A DNA stretch of 64,000 bases from M3007 sp031425155 (GTDB lineage Bacteria > Bacteroidota > Bacteroidia > Chitinophagales > Saprospiraceae). Of the stretch, positions 25,980 through 34,423 are shown one piece after another (position 1 is the stretch's first letter; the number at the start of each line of letters is the position of its first letter). Where the stretch lies: positions 62,001 through 126,000 of the forward strand of contig JANPIV010000107.1 of NCBI GenBank assembly GCA_031425155.1. Reading direction: 5' to 3'. A program made the position numbers and the translations under genes. The notes under the pieces are model-generated. The model had not been told where the DNA came from. It ran no database searches and saw only the letters and a list, made by a program, of their open reading frames with translations.

Positions 25980-27818
25980 ATGCGCCATACTTCCTCTTTT
26001 GTTCTTTGCTCAAAACCAGCAGTTTGTGCAGATTTTAACCGGCCTAAGTCAGTGGCCCCGTTTCATCTCCTGGCACTATTGCTCCCGGTTTTTGCCAATC
26101 TCACCTGCCAGTCGCCCCCTGCCGCCAGCCCTACCGAAGGCTGGTTGTTACTCACCAACGGACGTTTTTTCACCGCCGATCCACAGCACCCGGAAGCCAG
26201 CGCGGTACTCATCCATGCAGGCAAGATCGTCGGCGTGGACGGCAGCTGCACCTCCCCGGAATGCCTGGCTGCCAAACCACAAGTCATTGATCTTCAAGGT
26301 GCTTTTGTTATGTCGGGCTTCATTGAAGGGCACGGGCATTTCTCGGCATTGGGACGCAGCCTGCAAAACCTGAACCTGATGAACACCAAAAGTTGGCAGG
26401 AAATAGTGCAGATGGTGCGCGAGAAAGCCAAAACCGCCACCCCCGGCGCCTGGATAGAAGGCAGGGGATGGCACCAGGAAAAGTGGAATATTTCGCCGGG
26501 ACGGACCATGAACGGTTATCCTTACCATGATTCGCTGAGCCTCGTCTCATCGGCCAATCCGGTGGTGCTCTACCACGCCAGCGGGCACGGCCTGATCGCC
26601 AATGCCAAAGCCATAGAACTGGCGGGCATCAGCCGCGAAACGCCCAACCCGGTGGGTGGGCGCATCGTGCGCGACGTGCAGGGCAATCTGACCGGCGTGT
26701 TTGAAGAAAATGCCATGCAACTCATCGAAAACCCGTTTGATGCCTGGAAAAATCAGCAGCCGGAAGCCGAACGCGTGGCCGCTTTCGAGCGCACGATCGC
26801 TCTGGCCACCCAGGAATGTCTGGCCAAAGGCATCACCTCTTTCCAGGATGCAGGCAGTGATTTTTGGGAACTTGCCCAATACCGCCGCCTCGCCGAATCG
26901 GGCCAGCTGGGTCTGCGGCTCTGGGCGATGATTGCCCAGCCAAAATCGGCTGACTACACCAAACTGAGCCAGTTCCCGCAAATTGGGCTGGGCAATGGCT
27001 TTTTTACCTGCCGGGCGGTGAAAGCGTACCTGGATGGCGCGCTGGGCTCGTATGGAGCCTGGTTGCTGACGCCCTACACCGATAAGCCCGATTCTTATGG
27101 CCAGAATACGACCCCCATCCCTACGATCACTGCTTTGGCGGCCGAGTGTCGCCGCAGTCATCTGCAATTCTGCGTTCACGCCATTGGCGACCGCGCCAAC
27201 CGCGAGGTGCTGAATGTGTTTGAACAAACTTTTCAGCAGTATCCGGCGACTGCCGAAGAAGCGCAAAAATTTGATTTTCAGGCCGTTAATGGCCATCCCG
27301 GTTTTCGCTGGCGCATCGAACACGCGCAGCATACCGATCCGGCGGATCAGCCGCGTTTCGCCCAATTGGGCGTGATTGCCTCCATGCAGGCCATTCATTG
27401 TACCAGCGATGCCCCTTTTGTCATAAAAAGACTGGGCTTTTCACGGGCACAGACTGGCGCGTATGCCTGGCGGCGATTGCTCGACCAGGGTGCCCGGCTG
27501 GCCAATGGTACGGATGCGCCCGTGGAAGATGTGGACCCGCTGCCTTGCCTCTATGCGGCGGTCACCCGTCAGCGCGCCGAGGGCGGTGCCGCTTTTTTCC
27601 CGGAAAACTGGCTGACGCGGGAAGAGGCCCTGCTGTCGTACACCCGCTGGAATGCCTACGCCGCTTTTGAGGAAGCGATCAAAGGCAGTATCGAACCGGG
27701 AAAGTATGCCGACTTCGTGGTGCTCTCTACCGATCTGTTACGCTGTGCGCCACAGGAGATTTTGCAAGCCAAAGTGTTGAAAACGTACGTACATGGCCAG
27801 TTGAAATACAGCAGGTAA
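25980..27818 (+). CDS. Amidohydrolase family 3 (YtcJ-like) metal-dependent hydrolase, probable lipoprotein
   Basis: 612 residues from ATG 25980; the frame opens earlier only at a TTG that coincides with a -7-like GATCTTTG at 25951-25958. A hydrophobic segment ending LLPVFANLTC suggests a lipoprotein signal, though the lipobox is atypical. The metal site is seen in GFIEGHGHFS (HxH), His in CVHAIGDRANREV, His in RIEHAQH and Asp in NGTDAPVED. C-terminal REALLSYTRWNAYAAFEE and GKYADFVVLS complete the amidohydrolase 3 profile. The family hydrolyses amides or related bonds; substrate unknown. It runs alone, followed by the PUR gene on the same strand after ~110 bp. Confidence 0.92.
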   Translation: MRHTSSFVLCSKPAVCADFNRPKSVAPFHLLALLLPVFANLTCQSPPAASPTEGWLLLTNGRFFTADPQHPEASAVLIHAGKIVGVDGSCTSPECLAAKPQVIDLQGAFVMSGFIEGHGHFSALGRSLQNLNLMNTKSWQEIVQMVREKAKTATPGAWIEGRGWHQEKWNISPGRTMNGYPYHDSLSLVSSANPVVLYHASGHGLIANAKAIELAGISRETPNPVGGRIVRDVQGNLTGVFEENAMQLIENPFDAWKNQQPEAERVAAFERTIALATQECLAKGITSFQDAGSDFWELAQYRRLAESGQLGLRLWAMIAQPKSADYTKLSQFPQIGLGNGFFTCRAVKAYLDGALGSYGAWLLTPYTDKPDSYGQNTTPIPTITALAAECRRSHLQFCVHAIGDRANREVLNVFEQTFQQYPATAEEAQKFDFQAVNGHPGFRWRIEHAQHTDPADQPRFAQLGVIASMQAIHCTSDAPFVIKRLGFSRAQTGAYAWRRLLDQGARLANGTDAPVEDVDPLPCLYAAVTRQRAEGGAAFFPENWLTREEALLSYTRWNAYAAFEEAIKGSIEPGKYADFVVLSTDLLRCAPQEILQAKVLKTYVHGQLKYSR

Positions 27819-27879
27819 GCTACGGTTTCAAGTATTTTACAGATTTTGAAAAAAAAAGACGTGGTATCAGTGGAAAATC

Positions 27880-27887
27880 TACCTTTG
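27880..27887 (+). promoter_or_regulatory. Bacteroidota -7 promoter element TACCTTTG
   Basis: Exact match to TAnnTTTG, 44 bp before the GTG start of the PUR gene. No clear -33 TTG lies at the usual spacing, so strength is uncertain. Confidence 0.55.
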
Positions 27888-27930
27888 CTCACAACTATTC
27901 ATCACAATCTTTCACAAAACATTCAGACAG

Positions 27931-28806
27931 GTGGAATACGGGCATTTCAAACGGAGAGACAACAGTGATTCTCGGGAGCCAAGCAACGAACGCAATGATC
28001 GGAGCAATGATCGTGGCGGTGACGACCGGAATAACGACCGTGGGAGCGACCGCGGCTTTAATGAGCGCGGCGGCGACCGGGGAGGTTTCCGTGGCGGTAA
28101 TGACCGTGGCGGCGATCGCGGTGGCTTTGGTGGCGACCGCGGCGGTTTCCGGGGCGGCAACGACCGTGGCGGTGATCGCGGTGGTTTCCGTGGCGGCAAT
28201 GACCGTGGCGGTGATCGCGGTGGCTTTGGCGGCGACCGTGGTGGTTTCCGTGGCGGCAATGATCGTGGCGGCGGCTTTGGTGGCGACCGTGGCGGCAATG
28301 ACCGTGGCGGATTCGGCGGCGGCGACCGGGATCGCGATCAGGAGGAAAGCGTGTTTTCCAAACGCGTCCGGGCCGGCAAACGCCGTACCTATTTCCTGGA
28401 TGTGAAGAAAACCAAAGGCAGCGATTACTTCATCACTATTACGGAAAGTACACGCCGCGAAGATGGGTTTGGCTACAAACGCCACAAAATTTTCCTGTAC
28501 AAGGAAGATTTTAACCGTTTTGTCGCTTCGCTCAACGAAGTGGTGGCGCACGTGAAAACCGAGCTGATGCCGGAATTCGACTATGAAGAATTTGACCGTC
28601 GCCAGGCCGAATGGGAAGCCCAGAACCGGGAAATGGACGGGGATGAAGACCGGGGCGAACGCGGGGAGTTCGTGCGGGCCAAATCCGAAACGCCGAGCGT
28701 AATCGCAGCAACAGACGAAGAAAAAGACGAGTTTGCGGAAGACCTCGACGAGGAAACAGGCGACAAGAAAGAAAAAGAAAAAGACGAAGACGATATACAG
28801 TGGTAA
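27931..28806 (+). CDS. PUR-domain (DUF3276) nucleic-acid-binding protein with a long N-terminal RGG tract
   Basis: 291 residues from a GTG at 27931; no in-frame ATG is available nearby and the -7 element at 27880 fits this start. Residues ~10-135 are a low-complexity tract of (D/F)RGG and GGN units with about 18 RGG triplets, encoded by a degenerate DNA repeat. The folded part (about 138-230) is the DUF3276/PUR family: VFSKRVRAGKRRTYFLDVKK, DYFITITESTRR, HKIFLYKEDFNRFVASL. The remainder is very acidic (DEEKDEFAEDLDEET...). PUR domains bind single-stranded DNA/RNA; RGG tracts bind RNA and can drive condensation. Bacteroidota homologues I know of are short and lack such a tract. Cytoplasmic. 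Confidence 0.88.
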   Translation: MEYGHFKRRDNSDSREPSNERNDRSNDRGGDDRNNDRGSDRGFNERGGDRGGFRGGNDRGGDRGGFGGDRGGFRGGNDRGGDRGGFRGGNDRGGDRGGFGGDRGGFRGGNDRGGGFGGDRGGNDRGGFGGGDRDRDQEESVFSKRVRAGKRRTYFLDVKKTKGSDYFITITESTRREDGFGYKRHKIFLYKEDFNRFVASLNEVVAHVKTELMPEFDYEEFDRRQAEWEAQNREMDGDEDRGERGEFVRAKSETPSVIAATDEEKDEFAEDLDEETGDKKEKEKDEDDIQW

Positions 28807-28845
28807 TCCGCTGAATAGCCGTCTGGCTATTGCTATAAATTAAAA

Positions 28846-28885
28846 TAAAGCTGACTTACAGGGAAACCTGTGGGACAGCTTTTTT
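28846..28885. terminator. Bidirectional intrinsic terminator between PUR and DUF2141 genes
   Basis: AAAGCTGACTTACAGG, a GAAA loop, then CCTGTGGGACAGCTTTTTT: a G/C-rich stem with A-run and T-run on either side, between convergent genes. Confidence 0.85.
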
Positions 28886-28908
28886 AATGCCCGCGCGGCT
28901 CCTCGCCA

Positions 28909-29391
28909 CTACCATTTTTCCAGCCGGATGCTGACCACCTCTGCGCCGGGCTGCCAGTAGAATTTGGCCTCTTCCCAATTGGGCGCCCGAAAAGTAGGGC
29001 GGGTATTGTTCGAGAAACCATACGGGTCGGTCGGAATACCCAGAATATTCTTGTCCAACTTGCCATTGCCATTCACATCATGGAAGCAACTGATGGCGTA
29101 GGAACCAGCCGTTAAGTCGGGCAGGGTGATCTCGATATTCCCCAGCGCAGACACTGGAATTATTTTTTGGAACCGTACTTCCTTTTCATCCAGAAACTTC
29201 TCGGACTGGTCGTACACAGCCAGATAAATACTGCCTTTTGCAGCGCGCAGGTTGGTGAATTGAATACGCATAGTAGTCGCTGATGAAGTAACGGATGAAG
29301 ATTTGAATCCACTCAAAAATACCGTGCAAACTAACAGGCAGCCCGCACGGCAGGACATATTTCCGAATTTGTCTATAAAGTAGTTGAACAT
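28909..29391 (-). CDS. DUF2141 family exported protein
   Basis: 160 residues. A hydrophobic stretch at residues ~12-28 (MSCRAGCLLVCTVFLSGF) indicates export; either the first ATG (29391) or the one at residue 12 could be used. The body is a DUF2141 beta-sandwich: IQFTNLRAAKGSIYLAVYD, the turn GSYAISCFHDVNGNGKLDKN and GIPTDPYGFSNN are hallmark segments. The family has no established function. The DVNGNGKLD loop resembles a calcium-binding loop (an inference). It converges on the PUR gene over a clear terminator. The upstream region holds an inverted-repeat element. Confidence 0.9.
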   Translation of the reverse strand: MFNYFIDKFGNMSCRAGCLLVCTVFLSGFKSSSVTSSATTMRIQFTNLRAAKGSIYLAVYDQSEKFLDEKEVRFQKIIPVSALGNIEITLPDLTAGSYAISCFHDVNGNGKLDKNILGIPTDPYGFSNNTRPTFRAPNWEEAKFYWQPGAEVVSIRLEKW

Positions 29392-29439
29392 GAGTAGTTG
29401 TTGGTTATTGGTATGATAATGAGCACCTTGCCTTAATTT

Positions 29440-29690
29440 CAGGTTGAACTAATTCCGCCAAATTACTCTTTAAAGAACGTGTAAAAAATAATTTGTGAGG
29501 TTTTCTGCCGTCCTGGTTGTCATGTCGCAACGTAGTGCAGACATCCACACAAGCCAGGTAATCCAGCATTTCCTGATGAAGGCCTGCCTAATAACAATAA
29601 CCTGGCTTGTGTGGATGTCTCCGTTTCTCTACGACACGACAACTTAACATGAAGACGCAGGTATTAACTAATTTTTCACACGTTCCTAAA
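29440..29690. repeat. Inverted-repeat element, family 1, copy A
   Basis: Ends are AGAACGTGTAAAAAAT (29474-29489) and the inverse ATTTTTCACACGTTCCT (29671-29687). A second, inner pair of 40-bp arms (29519-29558 and 29601-29640) carries ACACAAGCCAGG/CCTGGCTTGTGT. Copy C at 45127-45365 matches it almost throughout, including ~35 bp left of the terminal repeat, and copy B shares the inner arms. There is no ORF. It fills most of the 29392-29749 intergenic stretch; nothing else is seen there. Confidence 0.75.
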
Positions 29691-29749
29691 AATTGGTTGA
29701 GCAAATTTTCCCGTTCAGCCGGACTACAAGGCCGGTTTGAAACTGCCCG

Positions 29750-30346
29750 CTACATACGTGGCGAACCATGAAAAACACTGATAAAAACCAATGCCATGCG
29801 CATGGCGAGTGGTACAGAATCGTCCAGCGTATCTTCAATGGCCCAATCGCGCGGATCACGTTGGCGCAGGGTGTACATATAAAAACGTCCCCGGCTGGCA
29901 TCCTGCACGATCCATTCGTCGAGTTGATTGGTCCAGCGGCTTTTCAGCGTCAGCGAAAAATCATTATTGGTGATCCGCCACTCGTTCAGGTCATTGGCCC
30001 ACGATGCGCGCATCGTGACTACCGCGCCCTCATAAGTGCGCAGTTCCCAATTGGTAAAGTCGTCCTTCCACTTTTGGCGGATGGTACCCCGCTGACCAAA
30101 GGCCTCGAAATCCCATTCCGACCAGTCGTCGCGCACGTTGAGCCAGCGCAGTTTGAGTTCGCCCACCGGTTCTTCTGGCGGCGTTTCCCCTTCCTCCAGG
30201 TCATCTGTATCGCCGGAGAAAGCCAGCAACTCCCATTCCACGAAAGAATCACCCCAACGGCTGTTAATGCCGGAAAGCACCTGCGTCTGGGCCAGGCCCA
30301 TAGTACTGGTACAAAACAAGGTCAAAACCAGAAATTTCCAGTGCAT
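29750..30346 (-). CDS. Exported protein with W-x6-W repeats, unknown function
   Basis: 198 residues from ATG 30346, placed directly before the signal peptide MHWKFLVLTLFCTSTMGLAQ (the frame extends upstream only through the dyad at 30381). The mature protein consists of about six ~22-25-residue units with paired Trp: W31/W38, W68/W75-W78, W93/W100, W116/W123, W138/W145 and a degenerate unit ending at W168. Consensus: (L/I)xxxWxxDxxEWxL/I. An acidic insertion (DTDDLEEGETPPEEP) sits between units 1 and 2. The pattern suggests a small beta-propeller-like or solenoid fold with stacked strands. I recognise no family. Probably periplasmic. Confidence 0.72.
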   Translation of the reverse strand: MHWKFLVLTLFCTSTMGLAQTQVLSGINSRWGDSFVEWELLAFSGDTDDLEEGETPPEEPVGELKLRWLNVRDDWSEWDFEAFGQRGTIRQKWKDDFTNWELRTYEGAVVTMRASWANDLNEWRITNNDFSLTLKSRWTNQLDEWIVQDASRGRFYMYTLRQRDPRDWAIEDTLDDSVPLAMRMALVFISVFHGSPRM

Positions 30347-30380
30347 AATACAGCGGTTTGGATGGTTCAATGGGTCAGTC

Positions 30381-30475
30381 TTTGAGTATTTGAAGATACG
30401 AGTATTTGAGTATTCGACTAAACAATTGATAATCAGGTAATTGATCAAATACTCGTACCCTCAAATCTTCAAGAA
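30381..30475. repeat. Dyad of GAGTATTTGA-type words
   Basis: TTTGAGTATTTGAAGATACG and AGTATTTGAGTATTCGA are mirrored by TCAAATACTCGTACC and TCAAATCTTCAAG. The centre contains a 21-nt segment (30426-30446) that reappears exactly, inverted, at 48803-48823. It lies between the DUF3127 stop and the next start, so a terminator role is likely. Confidence 0.6.
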
Positions 30476-30483
30476 CAATCTAC

Positions 30484-30894
30484 TCAGAAAGGTAAATCTT
30501 CCAGATTGCCGACGGCAGGGGGGGCATCCCCGTAATTAGGAAATGGATCGGCGGGAAAATTGTTTTCTGTGGCGGCCACACTTTTGCGGCTACCGCCGCC
30601 ACCTTCATTCCCGCCGCTGCCTTCTTCACCGGCTTTGTCAATACGCCAGGCATTCAGATTGGTGAAATATTTACCATTCCACTCCCGCCCGCGCAAGTCG
30701 AACGATACTTTGACGCGGTCGCCTTCCTGAAAACCATCGAGTGCTGCGCAGCGATCCTGGACGGCCTGGAATTTCACCAGTTGCGGGTAGTTGCCGTCCG
30801 GTATTTCTATTACAAATTCGCGGGCCGTAAAACTGGTTGATTTTTGTTCGGTTGGAAAAAGACGGTGTAGTTTGCCTTCCACTTCAAATGCCAT
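30484..30894 (-). CDS. DUF3127 family OB-fold protein with an SSB-like C-terminal tip
   Basis: 136 residues. The N-terminal ~90 residues are the DUF3127 domain (MAFEVEGKLHRLFPTEQK, REFVIEIPDGNYPQLVKFQ, DLRGREWNGKYFTNLNAWRI), whose layout resembles an OB fold. The rest is a Gly/Ser-rich linker followed by the acidic/hydrophobic end NLEDLPF. That end is very close to the DD(L/I)PF tip of single-stranded-DNA-binding proteins, which recruits repair and replication partners. A DNA- or RNA-binding role is inferred from this. Cytoplasmic, apparently a single-gene unit between a transporter lipoprotein and the W-repeat protein. Confidence 0.87.
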   Translation of the reverse strand: MAFEVEGKLHRLFPTEQKSTSFTAREFVIEIPDGNYPQLVKFQAVQDRCAALDGFQEGDRVKVSFDLRGREWNGKYFTNLNAWRIDKAGEEGSGGNEGGGGSRKSVAATENNFPADPFPNYGDAPPAVGNLEDLPF

Positions 30895-30968
30895 AAGAAT
30901 TAAATTTTTATTGGTGAATGGATGCGCCGAAGCGCGTTTGGGTTGGTTTCAGTGTTGTAAAGAAACGG

Positions 30969-32729
30969 TCATTTCAGTTGGAACAGGTTTTCATAGTAGC
31001 CCGGCCGGACAGAGGTCAGCACGGCATTATATTTTTTAGCCACTATGGCCCGCTGATACGAGGCAAACAGATAAATCTCCGGTAAATCTTCATGTAAAAT
31101 GCGTTGCGCTTCGACATAAAGCGCGCTCCGGGCGGCGGCATCCTGGGTGGTCCGAATGGCCACAATAATGCTATCCAGCCGGGCATTCTGGTAGCGGGCC
31201 CGGTTGTCGCCTTTGGGAGCCAGGCTGGCCGAGTGATAGGCCTGATATAACTCATCCAAACCCGGCTGGCCGGCACTGGCAAAACTGGCGATCTGATAGT
31301 CACCAGCCCGCGTTTTTTTGGTCATATTATTGATATCCTGCCGGTCAATGAGCAATTCCATGCCCACTTGCCGCGCTTTTTCATGGATATTATCCGCTAC
31401 CAGATCCGACAGTTTGCTACCATTCGGGCTCAGCATTTTCAGCGATAAACGTACTTCCTGGCCATTCAGTTTTTTCTCCAGCACCCCGTCGTGGTTCAGG
31501 TCTTTCCAGCCAGCCGACTCGAGCAGGCGTTTAGCCTCGGCAGGGTTATACGTATAAGGTTTGATGTCTTTGGCATAATAAGGTTTGACCGGACTGATGG
31601 GCCCCACCGTAGGTTGCGCAAACCCTTGTTGTACATCATTGATAAGGTAATCATAATCAATGATATAGGCGAGTGCCTGCCGCACCCTTACATCGGCGAG
31701 GATGGAATCGGGGCTGCGCAAATTGAGCAGCAAACGCGAATAGCGGGGAGTCCAGCGGGTTTTGAAATCATAGAGCCGGGTCAGGTGGGTATCCTGCTGC
31801 AGTTCCTTAAAAAGGGCTGGATTCAGATCCATCACCAGATCAAGTTTCTCCGACTGTAAAAGACTGACGGCAGCCGGTTCGTCTTTCACGATGCTATAGA
31901 CCATCCGTAGCGGGTAAGCACCCAATAACGGGTTGGCGGCCAACGCTTTATCGCCCCACCAGTTTTCCTTTTTCACCAATACGGCTCCCTGATCGTCATT
32001 CATGCTCTCCATCCGATACGGTCCGCTGCCGGAGATGAACTTATTATCATTGGTATATTTGGGATCGCCAAACTCTTTCGCAAACGCCTTGCCTGCTTCC
32101 GAATCGGCAAACGCCTTCCCTTTTACCGGATCAAGAAAATCGGTAAGCGGCACATTTTTCAGCCTCAATTGCGGGTCATAGTTGTACGCCGGATAAATGG
32201 GGGTCTGACACAGCGACTCCAAAGCCAGTATATAGTATTGGCGGAAATAAGCGGTGAATTTTTTCGGGTTGGTCGGGTCCACTTCTATATTGGTGAGGTA
32301 TTCATAATAGCCGCGCCATACGTCAGTGGGCAATCCCTGGTGAAAGATAACTTTCAACGTAAAGACCACATCCTCACCGGTCACCGGGCTGCCATTGTCC
32401 CAGGTGGCGGCCTCATTGATCTCCAGATCGTAGGCGAGCTCGCCCTTGTGCGGCCCTTCGGTCACGGAACGCACAGCGGGAATCGTTTTGACCAACAAAG
32501 GGCTTATTTCGAGCGATTCAGGATTGTAGATGCCAAGATTCTGGAAGATTTGCTGCGATACGTAGCGGGAATAACCCGGCGAAGGCATGAGTGGATTGAG
32601 GGTAGTCGCCGCCGCCTCCAGGCGAATATCCAGGGTTTCTTTTTCTTCCCGCTTACACTGGCAGAAAACCAATAGAAAGGCCAGGCCAGGCAGGAGGAGG
32701 TAGATGCGGCATTTTGTCTTCAGTCGCAT
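30969..32729 (-). CDS. Peptide/oligopeptide-type ABC transporter substrate-binding lipoprotein (SBP family 5)
   Basis: 586 residues. Lipoprotein signal MRLKTKCRIYLLLPGLAFLLVFCQC with a Cys-containing cleavage region at ~23-25. The SBP_bac_5 (DppA/OppA) domain follows: LDIRLEAAATTLNPLM, the fold signature AATWDNGSPVTGEDVVFTLK, ISGSGPYRM, RVRQALAYIIDYDYLI, YTYNPAEAKRLLESAGW, and the end LPEIYLFASYQRAIVAKK. It captures di- or oligopeptides for import in the periplasm. No permease or ATPase genes are adjacent, so its partners lie elsewhere. ATG at 32729. Confidence 0.93.
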   Translation of the reverse strand: MRLKTKCRIYLLLPGLAFLLVFCQCKREEKETLDIRLEAAATTLNPLMPSPGYSRYVSQQIFQNLGIYNPESLEISPLLVKTIPAVRSVTEGPHKGELAYDLEINEAATWDNGSPVTGEDVVFTLKVIFHQGLPTDVWRGYYEYLTNIEVDPTNPKKFTAYFRQYYILALESLCQTPIYPAYNYDPQLRLKNVPLTDFLDPVKGKAFADSEAGKAFAKEFGDPKYTNDNKFISGSGPYRMESMNDDQGAVLVKKENWWGDKALAANPLLGAYPLRMVYSIVKDEPAAVSLLQSEKLDLVMDLNPALFKELQQDTHLTRLYDFKTRWTPRYSRLLLNLRSPDSILADVRVRQALAYIIDYDYLINDVQQGFAQPTVGPISPVKPYYAKDIKPYTYNPAEAKRLLESAGWKDLNHDGVLEKKLNGQEVRLSLKMLSPNGSKLSDLVADNIHEKARQVGMELLIDRQDINNMTKKTRAGDYQIASFASAGQPGLDELYQAYHSASLAPKGDNRARYQNARLDSIIVAIRTTQDAAARSALYVEAQRILHEDLPEIYLFASYQRAIVAKKYNAVLTSVRPGYYENLFQLK

Positions 32730-32879
32730 GGAAAATTGTTTTAAAACAAAAAAAATCAGGCCATTGATCAGATACAGTCAAACTGCCGTAAAAGTACGGC
32801 ACTGCCCGTCAACATTTGGCAAATGAATCAAACTTCGCTTCAGGCCAATAATGCTAATCGGGAAGCGTTGGATTCGTCC

Positions 32880-32887
32880 TATTTTTG
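32880..32887 (+). promoter_or_regulatory. -7 promoter element TATTTTTG
   Basis: Match to TAnnTTTG, 32 bp before the ATG at 32919. It falls inside the possible N-terminal extension of the downstream ORF, which argues that the extension is not translated. Confidence 0.5.
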
Positions 32888-32918
32888 CCCAATCTTTTTT
32901 ACTAATCTGCTGATTCGT

Positions 32919-34334
32919 ATGTCGCGCCGAGTGCTCGAAACAGAACAAAAAGCGCTGGAAATCAACCTCGACGACCGCATTTACGGCGCCTTCGCCGAAA
33001 TTGGGGCCGGCCAGGAAGTGGCACGCTACTTTTTTCAGGTAGGTGCCGCAGCGGGTACTATCGCCAAAACGATGAGTGCCTACGATAAAACCGTATCCGA
33101 CGAAATATATGGGGTAGAGCCAAAAGGCCGCTACGTGTGTCAATCGCGCCTCTACAAAATGCTCCAGCACGAGTACGATCTGATGGAGCACCGGCTGCGC
33201 GCCACCCGTCCCCGACAGAATTTTTTTGCTTTCGCCGATACCGTTTCTGCCATTAATTTCAGTAAAACCATCAAAGGCGATGGCTGGCTGGGGTTGCGTT
33301 TTCAGCTGCGCGCCGATGGCCCTGCCAACGATGTAGTCATCCATGTACGGATGCTGGACCAGGACAATCGCCTGCAACAACAAGCCATCGGGGTGCTCGG
33401 AGTGAACCTGATCTACGGCTGTTTTCGCTTTCATCAGTCCCCGGAGACGCTGCTCCAGTCGCTGATGGATAATCTGCATGGCCGCGTGATGATTGACATG
33501 GTGCAGTTCGACGGGCCTGATTTTCAGCAGGTGGACAATCGGCTGGCCTGCTTGTGGATTGTGAAAAACAACCTGAGCGAGGTGGCTATTTTTGGGCCCG
33601 ACGGACGCAGTCTGCATGCCAGCGAGTTTTTGTACAAAAAATCTATCCTGCTGGCGCGCGGCAGCTACCGTCCGCCGACGCTGGTGCAACAGGATATGAG
33701 CCGCAACGCCTACATCCAGTTTCGCCACGAGCCCGATGTGGAAGCCGAACGTACTTATTTTCTGACCGAAATAACGCTCGATAACCTGCGTGCCGATGGC
33801 GAACTCAACGAACGCGACTTCATGGATCGGGCCGAATTGCTCTGTGCGCTCGGCCAAACGGTGGTGATATCTAACTGCGTGCAACACAAGAAATTGATCG
33901 CTTATTTCATGGATTATCGGGTGCCGCGCATCGGCCTGGCTCTGGGTGCACGCAAGCTCCAAAATATCATCCGGGAGACCTACGAGCAAAACCCCGATAA
34001 CCTGCTCGGCGCGTTTGGTGAACTATTCCTCCGCAACGTCCGTTTCTACGTCTATCCTGCCCGACCGGAGGGTAGTACAGTGCTGCTGACCGCCCGAAGC
34101 ATCGAAGTGCCACACGCCATACATTTTCTCTACGATCACTTGCTGGAAAATCGTAACATCGTGGATATGCAGAATTTCAATCCGTACATACTGGATATTT
34201 TTCATACCAAAGTGCTGCGCATGATCCAGCAGGGCGAAGCTGGCTGGGAGAAAAGTGTACCCTCCAATGTAGCGCAATTGATCAGGGAAAAACGTTTGTT
34301 CGGCTTCCGGCCCGTGCCGGTGGAGGAATTTTAA
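32919..34334 (+). CDS. Conserved uncharacterised protein
   Basis: 471 residues from ATG 32919 (MSRRVLETEQKALEINLDD). The frame opens 96 bp earlier, but the -7 element at 32880 and the character of the sequence favour the later start. I recognise the segments ALEINLDDRIYGAFAEIGAG, RYFFQVGAAAGTIAKTMSAYD, WLGLRFQLRADGPANDVVIHVRM and GVLGVNLIYGCF as belonging to a widespread, strongly conserved bacterial family, sometimes carrying unrelated automatic names, but I know of no proven function. There is no signal peptide and no transmembrane helix; Gly-rich VGAAAGTIAKT might be a loop for a nucleotide or phosphate, which is speculation. It precedes yqeY and lptB on the same strand. Confidence 0.75.
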   Translation: MSRRVLETEQKALEINLDDRIYGAFAEIGAGQEVARYFFQVGAAAGTIAKTMSAYDKTVSDEIYGVEPKGRYVCQSRLYKMLQHEYDLMEHRLRATRPRQNFFAFADTVSAINFSKTIKGDGWLGLRFQLRADGPANDVVIHVRMLDQDNRLQQQAIGVLGVNLIYGCFRFHQSPETLLQSLMDNLHGRVMIDMVQFDGPDFQQVDNRLACLWIVKNNLSEVAIFGPDGRSLHASEFLYKKSILLARGSYRPPTLVQQDMSRNAYIQFRHEPDVEAERTYFLTEITLDNLRADGELNERDFMDRAELLCALGQTVVISNCVQHKKLIAYFMDYRVPRIGLALGARKLQNIIRETYEQNPDNLLGAFGELFLRNVRFYVYPARPEGSTVLLTARSIEVPHAIHFLYDHLLENRNIVDMQNFNPYILDIFHTKVLRMIQQGEAGWEKSVPSNVAQLIREKRLFGFRPVPVEEF

Positions 34335-34340
34335 AAACAA

Positions 34341-34415
34341 GTTGATAAAGGTTGATAAGCGTTTATATTAGTTTATAAACAATTGATTATCAACCTTCAT
34401 CAACCTTTATCAACT
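34341..34415. terminator. Dyad of the iterated word GTTGATAA
   Basis: GTTGATAAAGGTTGATAAG (34341-34359) is mirrored by CTTCATCAACCTTTATCAAC (34396-34415). It starts just after the stop of the uncharacterised gene and ends 8 bp before yqeY, so it probably attenuates or ends transcription. Confidence 0.6.
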
Positions 34416-34423
34416 CATATCTA

